In this document: in pieces, positions 21,007 through 29,129 of the stretch | Position numbering within the stretch: the stretch's first letter is position 1 | Layout of the letters: each line of letters opens with the position of its first letter | Virus record (IMG/VR): IMGVR_UViG_3300045974_000056 | Coordinates: 1-33,299 of that record | Origin: a virus | Strand: one strand, 5' to 3' | Length of the DNA: 33,299 bases | Notes under the pieces: generated by a model | What the model was told of the DNA's origin: nothing | The model's input: the letters and a program-made list of their open reading frames with translations, nothing else | Database searches by the model: none | Program-made: the position numbers and the translations under genes

Positions 21007-22761
21007 TTACTGAATCTTTGCCGTCGTCGGATGAGCAATACTAACGGTAACTGACCCAGCACCTGCAAACGTGATGACTATTTCAAGATATGCAGATTGA
21101 ACTGCGCTGGCACTGTTGGCAGTTTTCCGGGTGTTCCAGTCGGTTGTGATAATCGATGTAGGAATTGCGTCGTTATGCACGAAGTTATTCGAGCTGTTCC
21201 ATTCAGGGAAGAAGAACTGATCGACGCTATATAGCGCATCCTCTCCGAGGTAGAGGATTCTGAGCTTCGCAGTCAATCCTTTAACATTGACCATTGCCCC
21301 GGTCTTGAGTCGCAAAGCTGCGACCAAATTATCCAAGTCAAGAGCAGGCGACGTGATTGGCATCTGGATAATTACTTGGTCATTGTTGGCAGACCCAGAG
21401 GCTGCGCAGTTAAACCAGTTACCGAAGGCATCACCATCAGCTGCAACAGTTCGAGCCGTTAGTGTTGGAACTGCTGCACCAGCCCCGCCATAAACAACGG
21501 CAACACCATCTGGCACATTTGCGTTCGTGACCGAATTAAGCGTCCCGCCTGTCGTTGCGGTCAGCGCTGTATTTGCCCAAAGATTGTCATCGCTCAGTGC
21601 TTCTGACGCACAGGAAAAAAGCACGGGGGCTTTCTTCGGAATCTGCGATCCGACAGCATTAAACACTTGGAGTCCAGTACCTCTGCCAGCAGTGGTGTCA
21701 AAATGAATAGCATCCATTAAGAAATTGGCATTTGCCGTCATCTGTGTGCTGGACGTGTTGGCAAAAGTTAATCCATTGCCTGTGGCCTTTGGTGTATCAA
21801 TAGCGATACCGCCCAATGCCACAAACTGACTTCTAATCCACTCGTTTACGGCGAGGTGAGTTTTCATCAACGCCAAGGAGTACCCGGTATTTCTGGGCGG
21901 GATGCTTAAAAGAACATATTTTGCCCCGATACCATTGCATTTTTGCAGCATGGCAGTATGCGCAGCGATAATTCGGGCATAACCCCAGCCACGGGCATAG
22001 ACATCATTTGTCGATGCGTCGCCAATCACATAAACCGGATTAGCAACAGCGTGCGTCTGGTCAAACATGGCGACATTCTGCTCAGTGTCGCCACCGCCCA
22101 TGCCGAAATTACCCAGACATTTGGCGCTGAATCCTGTGTAAAACTCAAACCACCACGGCCATGATGTGGACGAAATTGGCCGCTTTGAATACATTGAATC
22201 AACCGTAATTCCTGTGCTTAATACGGGGCATCCAGGGCCGGTGATGTCGTAATCGAACCATGCCATGGCAGCGGTCCTGTCATGCGCGACTACCTTTGCG
22301 TAGAACTGGTTAAAAACTTGCGTTGCACTTCCGGCAACTCTAACTGCTAGACCTGTGCGATACAGTCGAGCGATCAGTGTCCCGGAACAACGTGCGGTGC
22401 CGTTCCCGTTATTGGCGATGGTTACAGTCGGATACTGCGGAGTGGTGGCAAAGGCGGAGATAGACGAACCGCAAATGGTGTAACTGCCGGGTATTTTGCC
22501 AAGTCCTAGTGCGCCAGAAATGTCAGACCCACCAGCCGAAATTCCAATCACCCCGGTGACACCCTTAGAAAACCGGACAATATTGTCCGGGCTATCAGCC
22601 GGCAGATCGGTAACAGATACCCACCCAAGCGCAGAAAACCCGGAAACATCGGAGCTGTCGACATAAGAATAGCCCTGCGCATCGACGGTATAAATACGGT
22701 CAGTTACCGGGCCAAGGCCAGTATTGACGCCAACCGGCGGCTTCATTTTCACAAATGCCAT
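21007..22761 (-). CDS. SGNH-hydrolase-like protein inserted in the head gene block
   Basis: 584 aa. An N-terminal domain (about 1-50, GVNTGLGPVTDRIYTVDAQG and GFSALGWVSV) may attach it to the virion. SGNH elements lie at 187-190 (VDSM, S189 as candidate nucleophile, with Val replacing the Gly of GDS), 219-224 (FGMGGG), 250-253 (STND, N252) and 350-353 (DAIH, D350 and H353). LLSIPPRN fits the usual strand before the C-terminal block. Residues 370-584 form an extra beta-rich domain. The gene is visibly lower in GC (about 45-50% in sampled lines versus about 60% nearby), has its own ribosome site (AAGGA) and a terminator behind it. Likely a decoration or injected enzyme acting on glycans or esters; substrate unknown. 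Confidence 0.8.
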   Translation of the reverse strand: MAFVKMKPPVGVNTGLGPVTDRIYTVDAQGYSYVDSSDVSGFSALGWVSVTDLPADSPDNIVRFSKGVTGVIGISAGGSDISGALGLGKIPGSYTICGSSISAFATTPQYPTVTIANNGNGTARCSGTLIARLYRTGLAVRVAGSATQVFNQFYAKVVAHDRTAAMAWFDYDITGPGCPVLSTGITVDSMYSKRPISSTSWPWWFEFYTGFSAKCLGNFGMGGGDTEQNVAMFDQTHAVANPVYVIGDASTNDVYARGWGYARIIAAHTAMLQKCNGIGAKYVLLSIPPRNTGYSLALMKTHLAVNEWIRSQFVALGGIAIDTPKATGNGLTFANTSSTQMTANANFLMDAIHFDTTAGRGTGLQVFNAVGSQIPKKAPVLFSCASEALSDDNLWANTALTATTGGTLNSVTNANVPDGVAVVYGGAGAAVPTLTARTVAADGDAFGNWFNCAASGSANNDQVIIQMPITSPALDLDNLVAALRLKTGAMVNVKGLTAKLRILYLGEDALYSVDQFFFPEWNSSNNFVHNDAIPTSIITTDWNTRKTANSASAVQSAYLEIVITFAGAGSVTVSIAHPTTAKIQ

Positions 22762-22764
22762 TTT

Positions 22765-23526
22765 TCAATCCTTGATGATGGGTTCTGCAAAGCACCGGCA
22801 GTTGTAAATGCAGCCGGGGTGCGCCCTTGCGCCTGATCGTTTATCGGCAATTGGCGGGTCGCTCCACGCGAATGCCTTGCCGTCGAGTGCCTTGTGGTCT
22901 GATCGGACATCGCCATCGTGTGATGTCCGCCAGATGTAGTGCGTTGATCCAATCGCCTCGGCTCGCGCCTGGGTGAAATTGCTCGATGCTCTGGCAACCT
23001 CGGTTCGAGCAATCGTCATGGCTCGGCTTTTTGCTACATCGCCGCTGCGCATGATCTCGGCCGCAATCTCTTTTGCCCGTGTGCTGTCTTCCAGACCCTT
23101 GATGGTCAGTTCATGCACCCGCTGCGCCGCTTCAATCGGAATGCTCTTTATGATCTCGACCTGCTCGGCCTGAAGCTTAAGGAACACATCGCCAACCGGC
23201 GTTTCTCGAATCTCACGCGCCACGCCAACCGACAATTCCTCGGACGTTGCGCGCCACGCTGCCGCGTCCTTCTGATTCACTTCTTCCAGCATCTTTGCGG
23301 CGGTTGCCGATGCCCATGGGGTCAGCGACTCAGCGTAACGTCGCAGCATGTCTGTCAGCATTGGGACCGACGACGGATCGGAGAGCGGAAAGCCCTTGAT
23401 GATCTGGCCAACGTGACCGGCCAGTTGTCTCAGCTGGCTGCTGTAGATTCTTTCGGCCCGTTTCGCGTTCGCCGGGTTACGAAGGCTGCCCCGCTTCCGT
23501 TTCTTGTCCAGCGTTAGGCTTTTCAT
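22765..23526 (-). CDS. MuF-like minor head protein (SPP1 gp7 family)
   Basis: 253 aa. The C-terminal half carries the MuF pattern: ARTEVARASSNFTQARAEAI, HYIWRTSHDGDVRSDHKALD, then AHPGCIYNCRCFAEPI with the Cys-x-Cys end. The N-terminal 150 residues are helical and basic. Minor head proteins bind the portal and are packaged in small numbers. Start overlaps the end of the portal gene by 50 bp; ends three bases before the SGNH ATG. Confidence 0.93.
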   Translation of the reverse strand: MKSLTLDKKRKRGSLRNPANAKRAERIYSSQLRQLAGHVGQIIKGFPLSDPSSVPMLTDMLRRYAESLTPWASATAAKMLEEVNQKDAAAWRATSEELSVGVAREIRETPVGDVFLKLQAEQVEIIKSIPIEAAQRVHELTIKGLEDSTRAKEIAAEIMRSGDVAKSRAMTIARTEVARASSNFTQARAEAIGSTHYIWRTSHDGDVRSDHKALDGKAFAWSDPPIADKRSGARAHPGCIYNCRCFAEPIIKD

Positions 23527-24919
23527 CCGGGGCTCCTTCTAATTCTCCAACGGAGGGCGGAGGTTCGTTCTCGGCTTCAGCAATGTCCTCATCGCTGACG
23601 TTCGAGAAAATCCCGGTGATCTGTGACGACTGGCGCAATTCCTTGAGCGCTGTCGCCCGATCAATAAGGCCAGCATCGGATGCGCTGGTGACCGCCGTTG
23701 TCACCTTGACGGCGATGTCTGCCTTCTGGTCATCCGTCATCTGCCAGAGCGAGCGGAAAGTGAAACCAAAGCCGGCTGGCGGTGCTTCGCCGAACGCACT
23801 GCGGTACATGATCTCAATCATCTTACGGACGCCAGAGCCCAGTCGCTTTTTCTGGTCCTTCTTGACGTTGTCGTAGTAGTTCCGGATGTCGCTTTCGCCG
23901 GTTGCGCTCAAGCCGGCCGGCGATTGGCCAAATAGTCGGACCAGCGGTATTCCCGTCGCGCCAGCGATCTGCTGGCCGAACTGCAGCATCATGTCGGACA
24001 GGCCAGCAAAGCTGTAGCTGTGGGCCTCGAATTCGTCCTTGGTATCCATCAGCGTCAGGCCTTCATTCGACTGATACAGTCGGATCAGGTCTATCTGCTT
24101 GACGAGCCCTTCAAAGGCTTTCCCGCCAGCGGCGATGATCTCGCGCAATCCATCAACCTTGTACGTGCGCAAGTGGGCTTTGTAGGCCAGTTGTGCCGCG
24201 CCCTCGGTGACGCTATCGAATGGGATCAGGCGATCCCACAGGCGCTCAAGGATCGATTGACCCCAGCCGTTTTCAGAGATGCGCTGCCAGTATGGCAGAT
24301 CGACGCCATCAACCCGGATTACCCGGCTGTGGTGGATTTTCATATTCACCAGGCCGGCGGCGTCAGCCACTACCTGGTAGAACTTCGGCTTTCCAAGATC
24401 AGGGCCAAAATCGGTGATCAAGTCCTGCAGCGTTGGCTGCACAACCCAGCGATCCAGAACCATGAATCCCTTGAACTGATCCTTGCTGATGGTGTCAAGG
24501 CGAAGCGGCGTTGAAACGTCTTGGCCGTCGATCAAGAACACGGCCACGCTACCACCATACAGGCGAGCCCACTTGATGTTATTGCACAGCGCTTCGAGCA
24601 GTTCCATGTGGGCGATTTGCTCGTTCAGAACCTCGATCCTGTCCGGGTCGATGTCGCCGGTAAATTCGATACCCTCGCGGGTCATGTCCTCGGCGTAAGC
24701 ATCAACGGCCTGCCCGGCAATCCACGACGACCGGTAACAGAACTCAAGCTGGCGCTGGTTGCGGGATACGGGCGAAAAGGCGTAATTGCTGGCGTCCTGC
24801 TGGCTGCCGGCGCCAAGCCCGGTGCGAGTGGCGAAGTTCTGGAAGCTGTCACCGGTCTGAACGGAGTTTGCCCCTGCCGGCCCTGTCTTTGGCGGTCGGC
24901 GGCTGCTTCGTCTGCTCAT
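23477..24919 (-). CDS. Portal protein (DUF1073)
   Basis: 480 aa from the ATG at 24919 (GGAATCAAT upstream); an ATG at 24952 would overlap TerL by 22 bp. FCYRSSWIAGQAVDAYAEDM, LYGGSVAVFLIDGQDVSTPL, SRVIRVDGVDLPYWQRISEN, GWGQSILERLWDRLIPFDSV and FGQSPAGLSATGESDIRNYY are typical of DUF1073 portals. The Gly/Glu/Pro-rich C-terminus is probably disordered. Forms the dodecameric ring for DNA passage. DUF1073-type domains have also been labelled Acb1-like in databases; the full length and location show this is a portal. Confidence 0.94.
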   Translation of the reverse strand: MSRRSSRRPPKTGPAGANSVQTGDSFQNFATRTGLGAGSQQDASNYAFSPVSRNQRQLEFCYRSSWIAGQAVDAYAEDMTREGIEFTGDIDPDRIEVLNEQIAHMELLEALCNNIKWARLYGGSVAVFLIDGQDVSTPLRLDTISKDQFKGFMVLDRWVVQPTLQDLITDFGPDLGKPKFYQVVADAAGLVNMKIHHSRVIRVDGVDLPYWQRISENGWGQSILERLWDRLIPFDSVTEGAAQLAYKAHLRTYKVDGLREIIAAGGKAFEGLVKQIDLIRLYQSNEGLTLMDTKDEFEAHSYSFAGLSDMMLQFGQQIAGATGIPLVRLFGQSPAGLSATGESDIRNYYDNVKKDQKKRLGSGVRKMIEIMYRSAFGEAPPAGFGFTFRSLWQMTDDQKADIAVKVTTAVTSASDAGLIDRATALKELRQSSQITGIFSNVSDEDIAEAENEPPPSVGELEGAPDEKPNAGQETEAGQPS

Positions 24920-24930
24920 ATTGATTCCGT

Positions 24931-26301
24931 TTAATTTCCCAGCTTTGCCCACAGCGCAGCACCGCTCACCGGCAGGAATGCCATGATGAAAGCGTCTGCA
25001 AGGTTCGGCGATGCAACGTCACGCTTTGCGAGGTCAGATTTACTTTCAACCTTCACCCGGCCGGCGTTGTCGAAATCGCGCTTTGGCGTCGATAGCTCGT
25101 CGATCAGCTTGTCGACGTTCGGCATGGTCGAGTCGATGAAGATCAATTCATCAACTTCAAACTTCTGACCGTTTCGCACGGCGTTGTAGGTGTTCTTCAG
25201 CTGGTCAGCCACCAGCCACCAGGCTTGAGCCTTGATGTTGGCGAACATGTCTTTATTCTTGACGCCGGTTCGTGCGTAATCGCCGTCAGGCTTCATTACT
25301 GCGCCGCCAGCGAAGAACTTGCTGTGCGACACGGAATCAGCCTGGCCGATGTTCAGTTCGTTGAACTTCGCCCCGCATCCAGCGCCTACACCGATGGCGT
25401 CATAAATAACGCTATCGTTACGCTCTCTTGCGGTCGACCACACGCGGGAGCACGACTTCAGCAGTTCGTCTTCCTTGGCTTTCCACAGATCAGACCACGT
25501 AGCCAGCTGGCCATGCGCTTCGATCATGGCGCAGCTATCCTCACCAGAGTCAGCAACGTCAAAGCCGATGCGGCGATGGCCTAGCGGCTCAATGTTGAGC
25601 GCCTTGTGCGCGTCAATAGCGGCCAGCAACCACGATCGCTTGATTACCGCGTCGTCGTCGTCATCGTTCGGCACGCCTTCGTAGATGTGCAGGTATTCGT
25701 CAAGGTCAGCGGCTTTTGCTGCTTCAATGACTTTTATGATTGTCGAACTGAGAAACGGGTTCTCGTTGTAGTTGATCTTCCGAACAATGGTGTCCGGTGG
25801 CGGGTTCGTCACGAAGCGCCGATAAACAAAGTCCGTCGACAGCCTGGGGTTGAAGATCACCCAGAACTGCGAGCCTTCTTTTCTCAGGGTTGGCTCGAGA
25901 ACCTCCCATTGCTCTTTCGTGAGGTTGTGCGCCTCTTCGATCCAGCAAACATCAACGCCTTCAAGCGACTTGATTTCGTCAATGGAGCGCCACAGCCCAT
26001 AGAACAGGAACTCGCTTCCCGTCCGCATGTGCGTGATGCTGTTGTCCAGAATCTTGAACTCTGAACTCTTTCCGAACCGCTCAATCTGAATCTTGAGGAG
26101 GGTATATACCGACTCGGCAATCTTGTTCTGGAACTGGCGAGCGCACAGGAAACGAATCTTGCACCTCGAGGCGAGGAACACAGCGAACGCTGCGGCGTCC
26201 CACGACTTCGACGACGACCGGCCGCCGTACAGAACGCGGTTGCGCGCCGGCTTCAGCCAGAAGTCACGCAGCACAGGGTTCGGGCTAGGCTTTGCCTCCA
26301 T
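24931..26301 (-). CDS. Terminase large subunit (PBSX-type)
   Basis: 456 aa. ATPase: Walker A-like GGRSSSKS (26-33) and Walker B VDVCWIEEAH (116-125, E122/E123). Nuclease: GFDVADSGEDS (D248 and D251), IYDAIGVGAG, and SPNLADAFIMAF near the C-terminus with the last acidic residue. Packages DNA into proheads and cuts concatemers. A run of five Asp (213-217) lies in the linker. Overlaps TerS by 17 bp. Confidence 0.96.
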   Translation of the reverse strand: MEAKPSPNPVLRDFWLKPARNRVLYGGRSSSKSWDAAAFAVFLASRCKIRFLCARQFQNKIAESVYTLLKIQIERFGKSSEFKILDNSITHMRTGSEFLFYGLWRSIDEIKSLEGVDVCWIEEAHNLTKEQWEVLEPTLRKEGSQFWVIFNPRLSTDFVYRRFVTNPPPDTIVRKINYNENPFLSSTIIKVIEAAKAADLDEYLHIYEGVPNDDDDDAVIKRSWLLAAIDAHKALNIEPLGHRRIGFDVADSGEDSCAMIEAHGQLATWSDLWKAKEDELLKSCSRVWSTARERNDSVIYDAIGVGAGCGAKFNELNIGQADSVSHSKFFAGGAVMKPDGDYARTGVKNKDMFANIKAQAWWLVADQLKNTYNAVRNGQKFEVDELIFIDSTMPNVDKLIDELSTPKRDFDNAGRVKVESKSDLAKRDVASPNLADAFIMAFLPVSGAALWAKLGN

Positions 26302-26818
26302 AGAATTCTTCCAGGGTCATTGCCTGCGGCTCGTCGGCGGCGTGCGCGGCCTTCGTCATTTCCTTGTTGGCTGACAGCAGGTTCAAACCGGTGGCGGCGG
26401 CTTCGTTTGCCGTCTTGGTCAAAGCCATGACGGACTTCAAAGCCTCGGCGTTTTCTTCACCCGTTGCTGCGGAGTCGATGAACTCTGATTGCTCGTTGGC
26501 GATGGCGCTCAACTTGTGTGCGGTCATTGCGCCAAACTTTGCGGCGCCGGCCAAGTGTGTCGATATGGCGCGAAGCTCATCGGCGAGCGTAATCGCCTGC
26601 AATTGTTGCGCAACAGGAAGCGCACGAAGCGACTTTTCAACGGCAACAATTTGATTCGCAACGAGATTAACGTTTCGCACCTGTTGCGAAAATTTGCGAG
26701 TGATGGCCGCCCGGTCGATTCCGTACTCTTTGGCTAGTGCGGCCGGCTTATCACCATCCAACAGCCTTCGCTCAATCTCGGCCCACTGCTTGTCAGTGAG
26801 TTTTGAAGGACGGGCCAT
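26285..26818 (-). CDS. Terminase small subunit
   Basis: 177 aa. N-terminal helix-turn-helix (about 8-45: LTDKQWAEIERRLLDGDKPA, AALAKEYGIDRAAITRKFSQ) for DNA recognition, followed by an Ala-rich helical oligomerisation region. Recognises the packaging site and stimulates TerL. It is upstream of and overlapping TerL, the normal order. Confidence 0.88.
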   Translation of the reverse strand: MARPSKLTDKQWAEIERRLLDGDKPAALAKEYGIDRAAITRKFSQQVRNVNLVANQIVAVEKSLRALPVAQQLQAITLADELRAISTHLAGAAKFGAMTAHKLSAIANEQSEFIDSAATGEENAEALKSVMALTKTANEAAATGLNLLSANKEMTKAAHAADEPQAMTLEEFYGGKA

Positions 26819-27129
26819 GGGGTAATCCGTAAAGCGGAGCGCCCGATTCCGACAATAGCCGGTGATCTGGCTACATCGAGCAGCGGTATGAAAGGAGAGT
26901 CATGCGTGTTCTTTCCGGATACAGCGTCCCGGATGCCGTGTTGCCGCGCCTTGTGAGCGCGCCGGCTGAATGTGCTGGGCCTATACCTTCCGCCCTGAAT
27001 TGTCGCGTGGTAGTTTTGCGGCGTCATCTGGATTAACGAGGCATCGGCTTGTCCTCAATCCATCAGCCAACTTTGATCCGATTCCCGATTTCGTCCGGGT
27101 CTATACGGCCTGCGGATAGGAAAGAAAAT
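26819..27129. other. Gap between the first late gene and terS, no confident gene
   Basis: 311 bp without a convincing gene. A minus-strand ORF (26734-27027, 97 aa) has a plausible first half (GGRYRPSTFSRRAHKARQHG) but runs into terS and lacks a ribosome site. A plus-strand ORF (26902-27036, 44 aa) has a strong AAAGGAGAG site but unusual protein sequence. Next to terS, this is also where a packaging (cos or pac) site might be. No terminator is seen. Confidence 0.4.
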
Positions 27130-27378
27130 TTACTTTCCAGCAGGGCGCTTGTCGAGGCCTTTTTCGGCCAGCAGAGCAGCAAGGTCATCAATGTGCAGGC
27201 AGTCACACATGCAGGCGCCTTGCGCGGCGTGTTGAATCGGCGCGATGTTGCCATTGCAATAGTCATTGCCCGGCGTCGCGTTGTACAAAATCCCCAAGGC
27301 GTTGATCTTCCCACCTTCGTAGCTGATCTGAACAATGGTGTCGCCGTTCTTTGCCTCGCGGCCGTTGCGATAGTGCAT
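27130..27378 (-). CDS. First late-operon gene, small hypothetical phage protein, 82 aa
   Basis: Starts at ATG 27378 with CGGAG seven bases upstream; a TTG at 27384 is less likely. MHYRNGREAKNGDTIVQISY and GILYNATPGNDYCNGNIAPI resemble a small phage protein group sharing the opening MHYRNGREAKNGD. Several Cys (ACMCDCLHIDD) could bind metal. It is the first gene after the predicted late promoter and terminator. Function unknown. Confidence 0.8.
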   Translation of the reverse strand: MHYRNGREAKNGDTIVQISYEGGKINALGILYNATPGNDYCNGNIAPIQHAAQGACMCDCLHIDDLAALLAEKGLDKRPAGK

Positions 27379-27410
27379 TTTCAAACTCCGATTGAATTTT
27401 TTTTAGACAA

Positions 27411-27446
27411 CAAAAAGCCCGCTCGGCTTGTGGCCTTCGGGCTTTG
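27411..27446 (-). terminator. Intrinsic terminator in the late leader (tR'-like)
   Basis: On the minus strand the arms AAAGCCCG and CGGGCTTT (complements of 27438-27445 and 27414-27421) form an 8-bp stem with a small inner GGC/GCC stem, followed by TTTTTGTTGTC. It lies about 20 bases after the predicted late transcription start and before the first late gene. Confidence 0.8.
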
Positions 27447-27448
27447 TG

Positions 27449-27463
27449 CGTAGCAACGCTACG
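27449..27463 (-). promoter_or_regulatory. Small hairpin in the late leader
   Basis: CGTAGC-GTT-GCTACG is a perfect 6-bp stem with a 3-nt loop, directly upstream of the terminator and within the first bases of the predicted late transcript. It might be a pause or antitermination element; that role is inference. Confidence 0.4.
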
Positions 27464-27474
27464 GTATGCAAAAG

Positions 27475-27503
27475 AGTCTATCTGAGACATTCAAATTCCG
27501 CAA
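27475..27503 (-). promoter_or_regulatory. Predicted late promoter (pR'-like)
   Basis: On the minus strand TTGCGG (complement of 27498-27503) and TAGACT (complement of 27475-27480) are 17 bp apart, a moderate sigma70 match. The site is just downstream of the Q-like gene and upstream of the terminator at 27411-27446. Confidence 0.55.
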
Positions 27504-27509
27504 CTTTTT

Positions 27510-28034
27510 TTATTCAACAACCCCGGAGTCTTTCAACCGATCATCAATCAAGCACTGAGCCCGGCTTTCCATCTCCTTCAGCCTGCGGAATATCGCCGAC
27601 TTCCTGCGCGTCATCGTGTCGTCTGACATGGCGAACTGGTCGCACAACGTCGAGAGTTTTACCTTCTGGCCATCCTTGCCTGGGATCCGAAAGTAAAGGC
27701 AGATCAGGGCGGTGACCATGTGGCGGGGATGGCCACCGGTGCCAAGCGCCGGCATGACCGATTCAACAAGCAGCGCAGCGTACTTCCTGGAAATTTCGTG
27801 ATTCAACTCACACCGGGAAGCAATCAACAGCGGATTCGGCATCGGCATTGCCTCAACGTGCCTCTTTACCGTTCCGGCGACGGCCGCCCCATCCAGGCCA
27901 ATCAACCCACGACCTGAACCGATCCCCACGCATTGCATGATCTTCGCCATGACCGACAGCGGGTATTGCTGGCCGCTGAATGCGTAGGCGAATCGGCAAG
28001 CCTCATGCCCTGACCTGAATATTGCGTCGCTCAT
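27510..28034 (-). CDS. Putative late-gene regulator (Q-like antiterminator candidate)
   Basis: 174 aa. The first 110 residues are helical (MSDAIFRSGHEACRFAYAFS, SRCELNHEISRKYAALLVES). Residues about 125-165 (KLSTLCDQFAMSDDTMTRRK, then SAIFRRLKEME) look like a helix-turn-helix. It is the last early gene, followed immediately by a promoter, a terminator and then the late operon, as for lambda Q. Sequence alone does not identify a known Q family, so it could be a transcription activator instead. Start overlaps the previous gene by ATGA. Confidence 0.7.
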   Translation of the reverse strand: MSDAIFRSGHEACRFAYAFSGQQYPLSVMAKIMQCVGIGSGRGLIGLDGAAVAGTVKRHVEAMPMPNPLLIASRCELNHEISRKYAALLVESVMPALGTGGHPRHMVTALICLYFRIPGKDGQKVKLSTLCDQFAMSDDTMTRRKSAIFRRLKEMESRAQCLIDDRLKDSGVVE

Positions 28035-28336
28035 TTTGGCGCCCCTTCGAAAACAAGCCTTCTCATGTCCTCAAGGTGCTTCACGGTTGCAGATAAAGAT
28101 GCGGCGCTTCCTGCCGACTCTGTTGGCCTAAACCCGCAGCGCCATAGGTCATCAATCAATGCCTGGGCCTGAATCCCATCAATTCGTAAAGACGGCTCAA
28201 TAATTGAATCAGGATTCTTCTCTGAAAGCGTCAAATTATCGGCAGTGAAAAACCTGTCTCCTCTCTGCTCACCGATAAGTATTTCAATGCTGTTTTGCCA
28301 CGGGTTTTTATTGGCTTTGATGAATTTAACGCTCAT
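28031..28336 (-). CDS. Hypothetical early protein, 101 aa
   Basis: Starts at ATG 28336, where AAGGAGACAGA gives a strong ribosome site; the ORF is open much further but the upstream part is a shadow of the next genes. Opens SVKFIKANKNPWQNSIEILI and has a helical C-terminus (ASLSATVKHLEDMRRLVFEG). No family recognised. ATGA overlaps link it with genes on both sides. Confidence 0.82.
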   Translation of the reverse strand: MSVKFIKANKNPWQNSIEILIGEQRGDRFFTADNLTLSEKNPDSIIEPSLRIDGIQAQALIDDLWRCGFRPTESAGSAASLSATVKHLEDMRRLVFEGAPK

Positions 28337-28539
28337 TCTGTCTCCTTCCAGATCGAACATTTCCCCTTGCGGCCAACCTTCCGGCCCCGGTCGCAACTGG
28401 TGATAACCCTGTCGCCGCTGGCGTCGTAGGTCAGGTGCGAGCAGCCTTTGCAGCCCTTGATCCTGTTCTCGACGGCGTTTTCCTTGTTGATCAGGACTTG
28501 GAGCGGGTCGCCGTATTTGTGGGATGGGAGGACGGTCAT
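28333..28539 (-). CDS. Small Cys-containing early protein, 68 aa
   Basis: C30xxC33 (IKGCKGCSHL), C49 and C61 could form a zinc-binding site. Basic C-terminus (CDRGRKVGRKGKCSIWKETE). Starts at the stop of the nuclease-like gene (ATGA) and ends in an ATGA with the following gene. Function unknown; possibly a small nucleic-acid-binding protein. Confidence 0.78.
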   Translation of the reverse strand: MTVLPSHKYGDPLQVLINKENAVENRIKGCKGCSHLTYDASGDRVITSCDRGRKVGRKGKCSIWKETE

Positions 28540-29129
28540 GCTGCCTCTCCAACCTGTTGGCGCCAGTGATTAGCGTCCTGCCTTGCCATTTCGGCCGATT
28601 TGTAGGACTCCCACATTCGCAGGTTCGCAAGCCGGGCAATGTCCATGACGTTCTGCGGGGTGAGCCTGTAGGCGTCATTGTTTGGAGTTGCTCGGCGCGC
28701 GCAGCAGACCTCTATCAACCCGTTGCGATCCGAAACCAACAACACGCCACTTGCTTTGCTCGGCAGGAATTCCAACAGATCAGGCTTCCAGATGTCTTTC
28801 GGTAGCGCGTAGTAGTGCTTCCAGACCTTGCGCGGGTGCTCAACTGGGTCCCGGTGGTCCCATAGCTCTCGGTTCTCGGGAACGCGACCAGCGGCCATCT
28901 TTTCATTCCAAGTCAGCGACTTCCACCACTTGTCTTTCTTCGCGTCCGCCTTTAGATCGCCGCGGCTTATCTTCACCTCGACGTCGATAATTCGCAGGTC
29001 TGTCGTCACGCCAAGCACATCGCATTCATGGCCGGTCCAGTTGCAGTTATCGACCAGCACCACACACTTACGGGCGAGCGTCTGCAGCGAGATTGCGCGG
29101 GCTATCATGTGCTCGTTCCAAATCGTCAT
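28536..29129 (-). CDS. PD-(D/E)XK nuclease-like protein (MmcB-like core)
   Basis: 197 aa from the ATG at 29129 (ATGA with the upstream stop; the longer ORF is a shadow). Residues 35-53 (ECDVLGVTTDLRIIDVEVK) show the nuclease core D37 ... E51-V-K53, followed by SRGDLKADAKKDKWW, as in MmcB-type repair proteins. The rest has a helical C-terminal part (about 155-197). Probable nuclease or DNA-repair role in phage recombination. Adjacent to a DUF1064 nuclease. Confidence 0.75.
   Translation of the reverse strand: MTIWNEHMIARAISLQTLARKCVVLVDNCNWTGHECDVLGVTTDLRIIDVEVKISRGDLKADAKKDKWWKSLTWNEKMAAGRVPENRELWDHRDPVEHPRKVWKHYYALPKDIWKPDLLEFLPSKASGVLLVSDRNGLIEVCCARRATPNNDAYRLTPQNVMDIARLANLRMWESYKSAEMARQDANHWRQQVGEAA

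Noticed and set aside
23477-24919. Reading the DUF1073 protein as an anti-CBASS Acb1 protein
   Set aside because: Full-length portal pattern and position between TerL and MuF fix it as the portal; only a domain label is shared.
26734-27027. Minus-strand 97-aa ORF upstream of terS
   Set aside because: Runs 85 bp into terS, has no ribosome site, and its second half reads like non-coding sequence.
26902-27036. Plus-strand 44-aa ORF with AAAGGAGAG ribosome site
   Set aside because: It would oppose the late transcript, has no recognised domain, and no promoter is visible; kept only as a note in the gap entry.
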